Assembly (NCBI RefSeq): GCF_000735695.2
Contig: NZ_JASZ02000019.1
Location: 1 to 47,419 of the forward strand
Direction of reading: 5' to 3'
From: Kaistella haifensis DSM 19056
Lineage (GTDB): Bacteria; Bacteroidota; Bacteroidia; Flavobacteriales; Weeksellaceae
Length of the DNA: 47,419 nucleotides
Below are positions 35,215 to 43,863 of this stretch, one piece after another. Made by a program: the position numbers and the translations under genes. Position 1 is the first letter of the stretch, and each line of letters begins with the position of its first letter. The notes under the pieces were generated by a model. That model did not search any database. It was given only the letters and a program-made list of their open reading frames with translations, and was not told the origin of the DNA.

Positions 35215-36327
35215 TTAAAGGGTAAAATCTTCTTCTGTAGCAGCGGTTCCATCGGCCATCAGGAAGGCTTTTAGGAAAGGTGTTAAATTACCATTCAACA
35301 CACCATCTACATCCGAAGTTTCGTAACCGGAACGTACATCTTTCACCAATTTATAGGGATGCATCACATAATTTCGAATCTGGCTTCCCCACTCTATTTT
35401 CATTTTTCCTGCTTCAATTTCATTTCGGGCTTTCATTCGCTCTTCCAATTCCATTTCATACAATCGGGAACGCAATAATTGCATAGCTTTTTCTTTATTT
35501 TGAAGCTGGGAGCGGCTTTCAGAGTTTTCAATAATGATTCCTGTTGGTGCGTGACGAAGTCGAACCGCAGTTTCCACCTTATTTACGTTTTGTCCACCCG
35601 CTCCACTCGAACGCATGGTTTCAAAAGAAATATCGGCTGGATTGATGTTGATTTCGATTGTATCATCTACCAAAGGATATACATAAACCGAAACAAAACT
35701 TGTATGGCGTTTCGCATTAGAATCAAATGGTGAAATTCTCACCAAACGATGAACTCCATTTTCACCACGCAAATATCCGAACGCAAATTCGCCATCGAAT
35801 TCCAAAGTTACCGTCTTCACGCCTGCTACATCACCTTCCTGAAAATTCAGTTCCCGAATTTTATATCCTTGCTTTTCGGCCCACATGGTATACATTCTCA
35901 TTAGCATCGAAGCCCAGTCGCAAGATTCGGTTCCGCCAGCTCCTGCGGTAATTTGCAAGACCGCAGAAAGTTCGTCACCTTCATTCGACAACATATTTTT
36001 AAACTCCAAATCTTCAATTTTCTCCAATAATTGAGGATATAATTCATCAAGTTCTCTCTCGGACTCCGGATCTTCTTTTGCAAAATCGATCAAAACCTGA
36101 ATATCTTCAAATAGGGCGAAAATTTCTTCATAATCATTGACCCATTTTTTCTTGGAACGAAGCTGCTTCATGAAAATTTCTGCCTCTTTCGGGTTGTCCC
36201 AAAACTCCGGAGAAACCGTTTTTTCTTCATCATTAGCAATTTCGATTTTCTTTTTTTCGATCTGCAAAAATTTATATAAATCCTCGATTCGGGATTGTGC
36301 TTCTTTTATTTGGTCGCTGTTAATCAT
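35215..36327 (-). CDS. prfB: Peptide chain release factor 2, without programmed frameshift
   Basis: RF2 releases the peptide at UGA and UAA. 370 residues contain the stop-codon-reading SPF tripeptide (199-201) and the catalytic GGQ (244-246, [15 protein letters not shown]). In many bacteria prfB carries an in-frame UGA near codon 25 and needs a +1 shift. Here the reading frame is continuous from the ATG at 36327 through that region ([12 protein letters not shown], with no CTTTGA), so the autoregulatory shift is absent. The length agrees with full RF2. Confidence 0.96.
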   Translation of the reverse strand: MINSDQIKEAQSRIEDLYKFLQIEKKKIEIANDEEKTVSPEFWDNPKEAEIFMKQLRSKKKWVNDYEEIFALFEDIQVLIDFAKEDPESERELDELYPQLLEKIEDLEFKNMLSNEGDELSAVLQITAGAGGTESCDWASMLMRMYTMWAEKQGYKIRELNFQEGDVAGVKTVTLEFDGEFAFGYLRGENGVHRLVRISPFDSNAKRHTSFVSVYVYPLVDDTIEININPADISFETMRSSGAGGQNVNKVETAVRLRHAPTGIIIENSESRSQLQNKEKAMQLLRSRLYEMELEERMKARNEIEAGKMKIEWGSQIRNYVMHPYKLVKDVRSGYETSDVDGVLNGNLTPFLKAFLMADGTAATEEDFTL

Positions 36328-36463
36328 AATGCAAAAATACGGATTTGAAATTTTGGAATTGCAACAAATTTACAATTTCAAACATTATAAAAACTTATGA
36401 TATACACTAAGTTTATGTTGATTTCAACTATGTTTTTCAATGAATTTATGGTATTTTCGCCCA

Positions 36464-36943
36464 ATGCGTCAACCATTATTTATAATTTTTTTCATTTTAT
36501 TTTCTTCATTAAAGATTAATGCTCAAGTTTCTGGGAAATTTTATAGCATCAAGAGGGTTTCAGATGGCGATACTGTAGTAATTCAAGATGAGTCGGACAA
36601 CCAGTACAAAATCCGGTTCATCGGAATAGATGCGCCTGAAAGCAGAAATGTAGGCAACAGAAAACAAGTTCAGGTTTTTGGTTCTGAAGCAAAAACTCAT
36701 CTTAAAAAATTACTTTTCAATAAAAAAATTCGGTTGGAGTTTGATGTACAAAAAATCGATCGCTACGGAAGAACTTTAGCTTATGTTTACCTTGAAAATG
36801 GTGTTTTTCTGAACCAGTATTTGCTTGCGAAAGGATATGCAAGAATAGCCACTTTTCCACCAAACATCAAATACGTCGAAGACTTCAGGAAATTGGAAGA
36901 AAAAGCCCGCAGAAACAAACTCGGAATGTGGATGTATTATTAA
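36464..36943 (+). CDS. Secreted thermonuclease (staphylococcal nuclease homologue)
   Basis: A 159-residue exported SNase-fold nuclease that would cleave DNA or RNA with Ca2+. The signal peptide (1-20, ending KINA) is followed by VSDGDTVVI, and by the catalytic R51 and E59 in IRFIGIDAPES and R103 in DRYGRTLAYVYL, which match the R-E-R triad of the S. aureus enzyme in spacing. I start at ATG 36464 because a TATTTTCG promoter-like element (36452-36459) sits 4 bases before it. The ATG at 36440 would lie upstream of that element and add a non-signal prefix. It is a single-gene unit. Confidence 0.88.
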   Translation: MRQPLFIIFFILFSSLKINAQVSGKFYSIKRVSDGDTVVIQDESDNQYKIRFIGIDAPESRNVGNRKQVQVFGSEAKTHLKKLLFNKKIRLEFDVQKIDRYGRTLAYVYLENGVFLNQYLLAKGYARIATFPPNIKYVEDFRKLEEKARRNKLGMWMYY

Positions 36944-37014
36944 AGTAAATCTGCCGCTATTTCCCAATTTTTTTTCTCCAAGACATTTGATATTGGAATC
37001 AATTTTAAAAAATG

Positions 37015-37046
37015 AAAATCCGGAAAACCAATGCTTCCCGGATTTT
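37015..37046. terminator. Bidirectional terminator between nuclease and phosphorylase genes
   Basis: AAAATCCGG (37015-37023) pairs with CCGGATTTT (37038-37046). It is followed by GTATTTTATTTT on the plus strand, and it lies about 25 bases after the end of the convergent phosphorylase-like gene. Confidence 0.75.
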
Positions 37047-37068
37047 GTATTTTATTTTAATCAATGAA

Positions 37069-38724
37069 TTAAGCGTAAATCTGCTTGTAATATTCATCTG
37101 CCATTCTGTCGGAATTGAATTTACTTTTCACATCATCCATCGCGGTTTGCTGAATTTTTCTCCACTCATCCGGACGGTCATAATATGTTGGAAGAATTTC
37201 GTTTTCCAAAGCTGCATAAAGATTCTGAAGGTCGAAATTATCCTGATCGTAAACACTGGTATTCTCGTAATCCGCTTGTGGAACCACGAAACCGTTCACC
37301 CCGTTTTTAGCAAATTCTGGGATCCAACCATCATCGGTTGAAAGATTCACCGAACCATTCATTGCGGCGGTCATTCCGGAAGTTCCAGATGCTTCTCTTG
37401 GGACTCTTGGGTTGTTCAACCAAAGATCTGAACCTTGTTTCATCAATTTACTTAAAGCCAATTCATAACCGGTGAGAACCGCCATGTTTTTGTGAAATTT
37501 GCTTTCTTCCACCAAAGAATTGAACGTTGAAATCGCTGAATAATCCATCGGATAAGGTTTTCCTGCCCAGACAATTTGTACCGGATATTTCGGATTGTTC
37601 AATAATCTTGCGAATCTTTCTTTGTCTTGCAACAAGAGATCTGCTCTTTTGTAACCAGCAAATCTTCGTGCCCAAACAATGGTAAACACATTCGGATCGA
37701 ATAAATTTCCGGTTTGGTCAGCAACTGTTTTGAAAAATCTTTTCTTTAAATGTTTTTTTCTGAAATCAAAAAGTACAGGATCATTTTCATCTTTTGCATC
37801 ATAAAGCGGTTTATCTGCCCAATATTTAAATTCCTGTGCGTTGGTAATGGCTTTAATTTCACAAATTTTAGAATATTTGCTCCACATTTTTCGGGAAACT
37901 TCACCGTGAAGTTGAGAAACTCCATTCGCCAGTCTTGCCATTCTCAAAGCGCAAAGCGAGTGATTGAAACGATCGTCTTCAACCCCTTCAATGGTCTTAA
38001 CCTCATCAATGCTGAGTCCTGAAAAATAGGACATATCGTGGCAAAGGTAGATGTTGTGCTTTTCGTTTCCGGCTTCTTCCGGAGTATGTGTGGTGAAAAC
38101 TAATTTTTCTTTTACTTTTTCTAGATCTCCGCCAAATTTCTTCAAGAGATAGAATGCAGCAGGCAAACCATGCGCTTCATTTAAATGATATACATCTCTT
38201 TCGAAATTCATCAAATCTAGAAGTTTCGCTCCGCCTTTTCCGAGTAAAATATATTGTGCAATTTTGGTAGATTCGTTTGCATCATACAAACGGTGACAAA
38301 TTGTTTTGGAAACATGATCGTTTTCCGGAACGTCTGTAGAAAGGAAAAACATCGGTGCAGTATGGAAAACTTCAGGATCCAAATACCAAACTTTCACCCA
38401 AACCGGTGCAGAGTGGATCTCGATTTGAAATTTGATTCCGGTATCTTGTAAAAAAGAATACATCTTTTTAGTCCAAGTTGGTTGCATAGTTTGATCATGA
38501 TTTCGTGCTTGATCATAATAACCAAATTTCCACAAAATCCCGATTCCTACTAAATCTTGCTTCAAGTTATAAGCACTTCTCATGTGGGAACCAGCCAAAA
38601 ATCCTAGTCCTCCGGAATATATTTTTAATGCCTGATCAATGGCAAATTCCATTGAAAAATAAGCGACTTTTTTTGAATATTCAGGGTTGATGCTGAAAGG
38701 CATCGCAAAGTTTTTAAAATCCAT
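37069..38724 (-). CDS. glgP: Alpha-glucan phosphorylase family protein (GT35, short type) with PLP lysine replaced
   Basis: Homologue of short bacterial alpha-glucan phosphorylases, which release glucose-1-phosphate from glycogen. Of its 551 residues, the N-terminal VAYFSMEFAIDQALKIYSGG with GGLGFLAGSH, the central VHLNEAHGLPAAFYLL-type segment (histidine and glutamate kept) and FTTHTPEEAGNEKH, the GYKRADLL helix and NNPRVPREASGTSGM all fit. However, where the family has K (the PLP Schiff-base lysine) this protein has T452 (SGMTAAMNG). Unless another lysine takes over, PLP cannot be bound covalently. A clear -33/-7 promoter lies at 38747-38776. No other glycogen genes are beside it. Confidence 0.85.
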   Translation of the reverse strand: MDFKNFAMPFSINPEYSKKVAYFSMEFAIDQALKIYSGGLGFLAGSHMRSAYNLKQDLVGIGILWKFGYYDQARNHDQTMQPTWTKKMYSFLQDTGIKFQIEIHSAPVWVKVWYLDPEVFHTAPMFFLSTDVPENDHVSKTICHRLYDANESTKIAQYILLGKGGAKLLDLMNFERDVYHLNEAHGLPAAFYLLKKFGGDLEKVKEKLVFTTHTPEEAGNEKHNIYLCHDMSYFSGLSIDEVKTIEGVEDDRFNHSLCALRMARLANGVSQLHGEVSRKMWSKYSKICEIKAITNAQEFKYWADKPLYDAKDENDPVLFDFRKKHLKKRFFKTVADQTGNLFDPNVFTIVWARRFAGYKRADLLLQDKERFARLLNNPKYPVQIVWAGKPYPMDYSAISTFNSLVEESKFHKNMAVLTGYELALSKLMKQGSDLWLNNPRVPREASGTSGMTAAMNGSVNLSTDDGWIPEFAKNGVNGFVVPQADYENTSVYDQDNFDLQNLYAALENEILPTYYDRPDEWRKIQQTAMDDVKSKFNSDRMADEYYKQIYA

Positions 38725-38746
38725 AATCTTCGATAAATTTAAGTTG

Positions 38747-38776
38747 CAAAGGTAAAAATTTTAATTGCTGTTCAAA
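38747..38776 (-). promoter_or_regulatory. Promoter of the phosphorylase-like gene
   Basis: On the minus strand TTTG (38776-38773), an 18-base spacer and TACCTTTG (38754-38747) form a good Bacteroidetes promoter 22 bases upstream of the start codon. Confidence 0.65.
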
Positions 38777-39021
38777 AATATTAAGATTATTTTTTGGTAA
38801 ACATGATATAATCGATATTTTCTTAGGATTTATCAGCAAAAAATAAAGGTTTGAACAATATCTTTCTTCCTTAAAAATTGCATGAAAAACCATTTTCAGG
38901 TAAGATTTAATATTAATTATATTTTAAATTTTATGTAAATCGTTGATTATCTGAATTTTTTATCTAACTTTAAAATCGTAAAATATTGGTATTCAATTTT
39001 TTGATTAAAAAAAATAAGATT

Positions 39022-39819
39022 ATGAAGAAAGTATTTTCCGACGAAGATTTGGTAAAGAACCTATCGCTTTACTACCTGAACCGCCACTTGAAAAAAAAGC
39101 CGATCGAGCGCTATCATCGGCAAATCGACAACTCCCAACTTCACGATAGAGAAAAGTATAAAAAGAAAGCAGAAATCCTTTTGCTGAACTCGTTTCTCCA
39201 TCATTTTCCCGAAATACAGTTTGAAAATCTCACCTGCGAAAGCCCCGACTTTATCGCCAATTTCAACAACAAAAAAATCGGAATCGAACTCACCGAAGTG
39301 ATTAATCATCTTGAAATAAAAAAAATAGAAAGCCAACTGAATAAGATTTTCCGCCAAGCCGAAATTATATTAGAACAGGAAAACACCGCGGAATATCGTG
39401 GTGTTTATTTTTTGGAATTTCATCATCTTGCGAAAATCGATTTGCTCGAAAAACAAAACGAAATGATCATCAACATTGTGAAATCTATCCGACAAAATAA
39501 AAGCTGTGGTCATGTGAAAAAAATCCGCAAATCGCCGCATCGCCGCAATGTTTTCATTACGCCTGATTTTACCATGGGACTTTTTGATGAACTTTCGTCT
39601 GAAAAAATCATTGAATTGATTGAAAAGAAAAATGAGAAATTTCCATACTACGACCGCAGCGTAGAGGAATGTTGGCTCGTGATCGTTTCGGATATGCATT
39701 CATTGGCGTCGCGCTACACTTTCATCCAAAACAAAGAAAACCTCCATCAAATAAAATCTCCATTTCATAAGATTTTTCACCTCGAAAATCTCTGCGGAAA
39801 TTTAACGATGATTAAATAA
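39022..39819 (+). CDS. Hypothetical protein with a possible PD-(D/E)XK nuclease-like core
   Basis: A 265-residue basic cytoplasmic protein that I do not recognise as a named family. Residues 75-93 read SPDF...GIELTEV, in which D76 and E89 are spaced as in PD-(D/E)XK nucleases; the third residue, usually lysine, is T91, so activity is doubtful. An HLEIKK helix follows, and near the C-terminus a hydrophobic strand CWLVIVSDMHSL precedes RYTF. I start at ATG 39022; the frame is open back to a TTG at 38986 but that adds little. It is followed by the DinB-like gene after 36 bases. The 260-base gap upstream shows only the divergent promoter of the phosphorylase-like gene. Confidence 0.6.
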   Translation: MKKVFSDEDLVKNLSLYYLNRHLKKKPIERYHRQIDNSQLHDREKYKKKAEILLLNSFLHHFPEIQFENLTCESPDFIANFNNKKIGIELTEVINHLEIKKIESQLNKIFRQAEIILEQENTAEYRGVYFLEFHHLAKIDLLEKQNEMIINIVKSIRQNKSCGHVKKIRKSPHRRNVFITPDFTMGLFDELSSEKIIELIEKKNEKFPYYDRSVEECWLVIVSDMHSLASRYTFIQNKENLHQIKSPFHKIFHLENLCGNLTMIK

Positions 39820-39838
39820 AATCACGCTAATTTTTCTG

Positions 39839-39846
39839 TAAATTTG
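39839..39846 (+). promoter_or_regulatory. -7 promoter element of the DinB-like gene
   Basis: TAAATTTG fits TAnnTTTG and ends 9 bases before the ATG at 39856. Confidence 0.5.
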
Positions 39847-39855
39847 ATCAAATAA

Positions 39856-40440
39856 ATGGTACAAATCATGAAAGAGCTTTTCATCAAACGGTTTCAATAC
39901 TACAAAGAATTGGGCGACAAAACCTTCGAACAACTCAATGAACAAGAGATTTTGTGGCAATACAACGAGGAAAGCAATTCGATTGCAACAATCGTAAAAC
40001 ATCTTTCCGGAAACATGATTTCTCGCTGGACCAACTTCCTCACCGAAGATGGCGAAAAAGATTGGCGAAACCGCGATTCGGAATTTGAAAACAGTGTAAA
40101 AACCAAAACAGAAACGCTGGAATTATGGGAAAAAGGTTGGAAAATTCTGTTCAACGCTCTGGATCAAATTAATGAAGAAAATCTTCATCAAACCATTTTT
40201 ATCCGTGGCGAAAAACAATCAGTTGCGGATGCTGTTTTGAGACAATTAGCGCATTATCCTTATCATATCGGGCAAATCGTGTACATCGCAAAAATGCTGA
40301 AAAACGAAAATTGGAAAACCCTTTCTATCGCTAGAAATCAATCCAAAGATTTCAATCATCTAATGCTTCAACAACAGAATTCTTCACCGGTTTGTTATGC
40401 AAATAGCGATGAAGTTCGCGAAGATTATAAAGCAGAATAA
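39856..40440 (+). CDS. DinB-like / DUF1572 family protein
   Basis: 194 residues of the DinB/YfiT-like four-helix bundle superfamily, metal-dependent enzymes or thiol-transferase relatives of mostly unknown substrate. The three metal-binding histidines are present: H49 (VKHLSGNM), H133 and H137 (LAHYPYHIGQIVYIAK). The family name comes from B. subtilis DinB and is unrelated to DNA polymerase IV. A second ATG lies four codons in (39868) and cannot be excluded as the start; I keep 39856 because the promoter element lies just before it. Confidence 0.85.
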   Translation: MVQIMKELFIKRFQYYKELGDKTFEQLNEQEILWQYNEESNSIATIVKHLSGNMISRWTNFLTEDGEKDWRNRDSEFENSVKTKTETLELWEKGWKILFNALDQINEENLHQTIFIRGEKQSVADAVLRQLAHYPYHIGQIVYIAKMLKNENWKTLSIARNQSKDFNHLMLQQQNSSPVCYANSDEVREDYKAE

Positions 40441-40491
40441 CTACATGAATCAAGGCAAAATTCGTTTTTAGTTTAAAAATTCTAAAATCAC

Positions 40492-40499
40492 TATCTTTG
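40492..40499 (+). promoter_or_regulatory. -7 promoter element of mtaB
   Basis: TATCTTTG fits TAnnTTTG. Its last three bases are an in-frame TTG of the mtaB reading frame, but that codon would lie upstream of the transcription start. Confidence 0.55.
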
Positions 40500-40520
40500 C
40501 AGCCTGAATTTTATACTGAA

Positions 40521-41870
40521 TTGAACTCAAATCAACCCAAAACCGCCGCTTTCCACACGCTTGGCTGCAAACTCAACTTTGCGGAAACCTCTACTATTGC
40601 ACGACAATTGACCGATGCTGGTTACGAAAAAGTAAGTTTTGAAGACAAGGCCAATGTTTATGTGATCAACACGTGTTCGGTAACCGAAAATGCTGACCGA
40701 GAATGCAAACTTCACGTGAAGCGAGCTATGAAAGCCAATCCGGAAGGTTTGGTGGTGATTGTAGGTTGTTATGCACAGCTAAAACCGGAAGAAATTTCGG
40801 CAATTGAAGGGGTAGATTTGGTTTTAGGAGCCAAAGAAAAATTCAATATTTTGAGTTACCTGGACGATTTGCAGAAAAGCGAAAACCAAGGATTAATCCA
40901 TTCCTGTGAAATTAGCGAAACCGACTTTTTCATCGGAAGCTATTCTATCGGTGACCGAACTCGAGCTTTCTTAAAAGTACAAGACGGCTGCGATTACAAA
41001 TGCACTTACTGTACAATTCCTTTGGCGAGAGGGATTTCCCGTTCCGATACCATCGAAAATGTGGTGAAAAATGCGAAAGAAATCGCGGAGAGAGATATTA
41101 AAGAAATCGTTTTAACAGGCGTAAACATTGGTGATTACGGAAAAGGGGAATTTGGGAATAAAAAACACGAACATACTTTTCTGGATTTAATTTCGGAACT
41201 CGACCAAGTTGAAGGCATCGAGAGAATTCGAATTTCTTCAATTGAACCGAATCTTTTGAAAGACGAAAGCATCGAATTGGTTTCAAAAAGCAGAAGTTTT
41301 GTTCCACATTTCCACATACCATTGCAAAGCGGAAGCGATGATTTATTGAAAAAAATGAAACGTCGATATTTGACCAGTTTATACCGAAACCGAATTTCAA
41401 AAATTCGTGAAGTAATGCCGGATGCGTGTATTGGAGTTGACGTTATCGTAGGATTTCCGGGGGAAACCGAAGAAAAATTTATGGAAACTTATCACTTCCT
41501 CAACGAACTTCCGATCAGTTATTTGCACGTTTTTACTTATTCTGAAAGAGAAAACACTGAAGCTGCTGAAATGGAAGGTGTTGTACCAATTCCTGAAAGA
41601 AAAAAACGCAATAAAATGCTGAGAATTCTTTCCGAGAAAAAGAAAATGGCTTTCTACCAAACTCAATTGGGGAAAACGTTGCCGGTACTTTGGGAACACG
41701 AAAACAAGAACGGTTTGATGTTCGGATTTACTGAAAATTATGTCCGTGTACAAAAGCCTTTCGACGAAAACTCCATCAATCAAATTGAAGTTTTAAAGTT
41801 GAATAAAATCGAAAACGACGGAACCGTATCTGTGATTCCAGCTTTCGAAGAATTTCTCGCAAAAATTTAA
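40521..41870 (+). CDS. mtaB: tRNA threonylcarbamoyladenosine C2-methylthiotransferase MtaB
   Basis: Radical-SAM enzyme that converts t6A37 to ms2t6A37 in tRNAs reading ANN codons. With the TTG at 40521 as start it has 449 residues. The N-terminal UPF0004 domain has its three Fe-S cysteines C16 (TLGCKLNF), C52 (INTCSVT) and C83 (VGCYAQ). The radical-SAM CxxxCxxC is C157, C161, C164 (GCDYKCTYCTIP). A C-terminal TRAM-like part follows. No ATG lies between the upstream in-frame stop at 40446 and the conserved region, so a non-ATG start must be used. The other TTG (40497) is part of the -7 element and is less likely. It is a single-gene unit. Confidence 0.93.
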   Translation: MNSNQPKTAAFHTLGCKLNFAETSTIARQLTDAGYEKVSFEDKANVYVINTCSVTENADRECKLHVKRAMKANPEGLVVIVGCYAQLKPEEISAIEGVDLVLGAKEKFNILSYLDDLQKSENQGLIHSCEISETDFFIGSYSIGDRTRAFLKVQDGCDYKCTYCTIPLARGISRSDTIENVVKNAKEIAERDIKEIVLTGVNIGDYGKGEFGNKKHEHTFLDLISELDQVEGIERIRISSIEPNLLKDESIELVSKSRSFVPHFHIPLQSGSDDLLKKMKRRYLTSLYRNRISKIREVMPDACIGVDVIVGFPGETEEKFMETYHFLNELPISYLHVFTYSERENTEAAEMEGVVPIPERKKRNKMLRILSEKKKMAFYQTQLGKTLPVLWEHENKNGLMFGFTENYVRVQKPFDENSINQIEVLKLNKIENDGTVSVIPAFEEFLAKI

Positions 41871-41895
41871 GATTTTCCGCAAAAATAAAATGGGT

Positions 41896-42285
41896 TCAAC
41901 TGATTTTTACTCGATAAACATCAGTACCATTTCTTTTGATATTTTGAACAAAAAAGCCACCCTCTTCAGGAATTTCTTCTTTCAAGCTAAAAGATTTGCA
42001 TTCTTTCGGCAAGCCTGAAAAAACTAAGGTGAACCAAAAATCTTTCATCCTTGGAACCTCAGTCCAGTAAGGAAAAAGAGAGATATTCTCGTGATGAATC
42101 AGATGGCTTTTGTGGTTGGTATTTTCATCGATTAAAAAAGTAGATTGCCAAATTCTAATCAAATCTCCGGAAAAAAAAGAGGCAGAATAACAGCAGTGCA
42201 CAATTACCTGTTTCTCCTCCTCTACTTTGGTTTGCAGAGCTTCAAGGATTTCTGGCGCTATTGTAGGTTTGGTAATAGTACTCAC
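41896..42285 (-). CDS. Conserved hypothetical protein, 129 residues
   Basis: A small soluble protein with no signal peptide or membrane segment. It carries an HCCYS motif (30-34), a GDLIRIWQSTFLID strand pair, HHENISLFPYWTEVP and FWFTLVFSGLPK, and is predicted mostly beta. I recall similar stretches in other Bacteroidetes proteins of unknown function; I cannot name the family. It lies 26 bases downstream of mqo on the same strand and is probably the last gene of a gpsA-mqo transcript. Confidence 0.65.
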   Translation of the reverse strand: MSTITKPTIAPEILEALQTKVEEEKQVIVHCCYSASFFSGDLIRIWQSTFLIDENTNHKSHLIHHENISLFPYWTEVPRMKDFWFTLVFSGLPKECKSFSLKEEIPEEGGFFVQNIKRNGTDVYRVKIS

Positions 42286-42311
42286 TTTTTCAATGAAAAC
42301 AATGCTGAATA

Positions 42312-43817
42312 TTAATATTCAAGTTCTAATTTTTCTTTGGTGTAATTTCGGATTTCTTCAGCAAGTTCAGGATTTTCAGCTAGTTTTTTTCCGTAGGAAG
42401 GAACCATCTCGGTAATTTTTTCTTTCCACTCATTTTTCATTCTCTCGCCAAAACATTTTTCCAAAACTTGAATCATCGCATAAACCGCAGTAGAAGCTCC
42501 AGGAGAAGCTCCAAGAAGTGAGGCAATCGTTCCATTTTTATTCACCACCACTTCGGTCCCGAATTCTAGTTTTCCGCCGAGTTTATCATCTTTTTTAATG
42601 ATTTGCACCCTTTGTCCGGCTACTTTCATTTCCCAATCCTCATCTTTTGCATCTTTTACAAACTCCCTTAAATGCTGCATTCTTTGAGATTTAGTCATTG
42701 CAACCTGCTGTACTAGATATTTGGTGAGGGGAATATTATGCCACCACGCTCCAAAAAGCGAACGGATGTTTTTGAAGTTTACACTTTCGGGTAAATCGAG
42801 ATAGCTTCCCTCTTTGAGAAATTTGGTGGAGAAACCGGCGAAAGGTCCAAAGAGAAGTGCTTTTTTCCCATCAATAATTCTTAAATCCAAATGCGGAACG
42901 CTCATTGGTGGCGCATCTACAGTTGCTTGAGTATAAACTTTCGCATGGTGTTTTTCCACCAAATCTTGGTTGAAAGAAACCAGCCATTGCCCGGAAACGG
43001 GAAAACCGCCATATCCTTCACTTTCCGGAATATCTGAACTGTCGAGAAGTGGCAACGCATAACCACCGGCGCCAATAAAAACAAAATTTGCTACTACTTC
43101 TTGTTTATGCTGGTTCAAACGATCTTTCACTTTTATATTCCATTTGCCGTCATTTTGCAGATCCAAGTCTTTTGCTTCATGATAAAGGAATACCTCTACA
43201 TTGGAATTATCAACAAGATATCTTCCCATTTTTCTGGTGAGTGTACCAAAATTCACATCGGTTCCCAAATCCATCTTTGTGGCTGCAAGAACTTCGTTTT
43301 CTTTTCTTTTACTCATTACCAGCGGGATCCATTCCTGAAGTTTCTGGTGGTCCGTGGTAAATTCCATTCCTTTAAAAAGGACAGACTGTGTCAATTTTTC
43401 GTGTCTTTTTCTAAGGTATTCGGCATCATTTACCCCAAAAACCAAACTCATATGAGGACATGAAATGATGAATTCTTTCGGATTTCTAATGAAATTTTTA
43501 TTAATCAAATAACTCCAGAGCTGCTTGGAAATTTCAAACTGTTCAGCGATATTTTCTGCTTTCGAAATATCGATCGTTCCGTCCTCTTTTTCCGGGGTAT
43601 AATTGAGTTCGCAAAAAGCAGAATGCCCTGTACCAGCATTATTCCATGCGGCAGAACTTTCTCGGGCAAATCTTCCGAGTCTTTCGAATATTGCAATTTC
43701 AAGATTAGGATCCAACTCACTAAGCAATGTAGCGAGCGTGGCGCTCATAATTCCTCCACCGATTAAAACTACGTCGTAGTGCGGTTTTGGAGTTTTTATA
43801 TTTAAAGATTTAGGCAT
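42312..43817 (-). CDS. mqo: Malate:quinone oxidoreductase
   Basis: FAD-dependent peripheral membrane enzyme that oxidises malate to oxaloacetate and passes electrons to the quinone pool, replacing or supporting the NAD malate dehydrogenase. The 501 residues match the family length. The FAD-binding VVLIGGGIMSATLATLLSEL starts at 16, with the family motifs ESSAAWNNAGTGHSAFCELN, FVFIGAGGYALPLL, GGFPVSGQWL and LLGASPGASTAVYAM. It follows gpsA after 46 bases, and the hypothetical gene follows after 26, so the three appear to be co-transcribed. Confidence 0.96.
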   Translation of the reverse strand: MPKSLNIKTPKPHYDVVLIGGGIMSATLATLLSELDPNLEIAIFERLGRFARESSAAWNNAGTGHSAFCELNYTPEKEDGTIDISKAENIAEQFEISKQLWSYLINKNFIRNPKEFIISCPHMSLVFGVNDAEYLRKRHEKLTQSVLFKGMEFTTDHQKLQEWIPLVMSKRKENEVLAATKMDLGTDVNFGTLTRKMGRYLVDNSNVEVFLYHEAKDLDLQNDGKWNIKVKDRLNQHKQEVVANFVFIGAGGYALPLLDSSDIPESEGYGGFPVSGQWLVSFNQDLVEKHHAKVYTQATVDAPPMSVPHLDLRIIDGKKALLFGPFAGFSTKFLKEGSYLDLPESVNFKNIRSLFGAWWHNIPLTKYLVQQVAMTKSQRMQHLREFVKDAKDEDWEMKVAGQRVQIIKKDDKLGGKLEFGTEVVVNKNGTIASLLGASPGASTAVYAMIQVLEKCFGERMKNEWKEKITEMVPSYGKKLAENPELAEEIRNYTKEKLELEY

Positions 43818-43863
43818 GACAATTTAAAAATAGAAATTAATATATTGTTGTTTTGTTCTACTA

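Noticed and set aside
38725-39021. Possible small gene or RNA in the gap upstream of the PD-(D/E)XK-like gene
   Set aside because: Apart from the minus-strand promoter at 38747-38776 I see only AT-rich DNA without stable structure.
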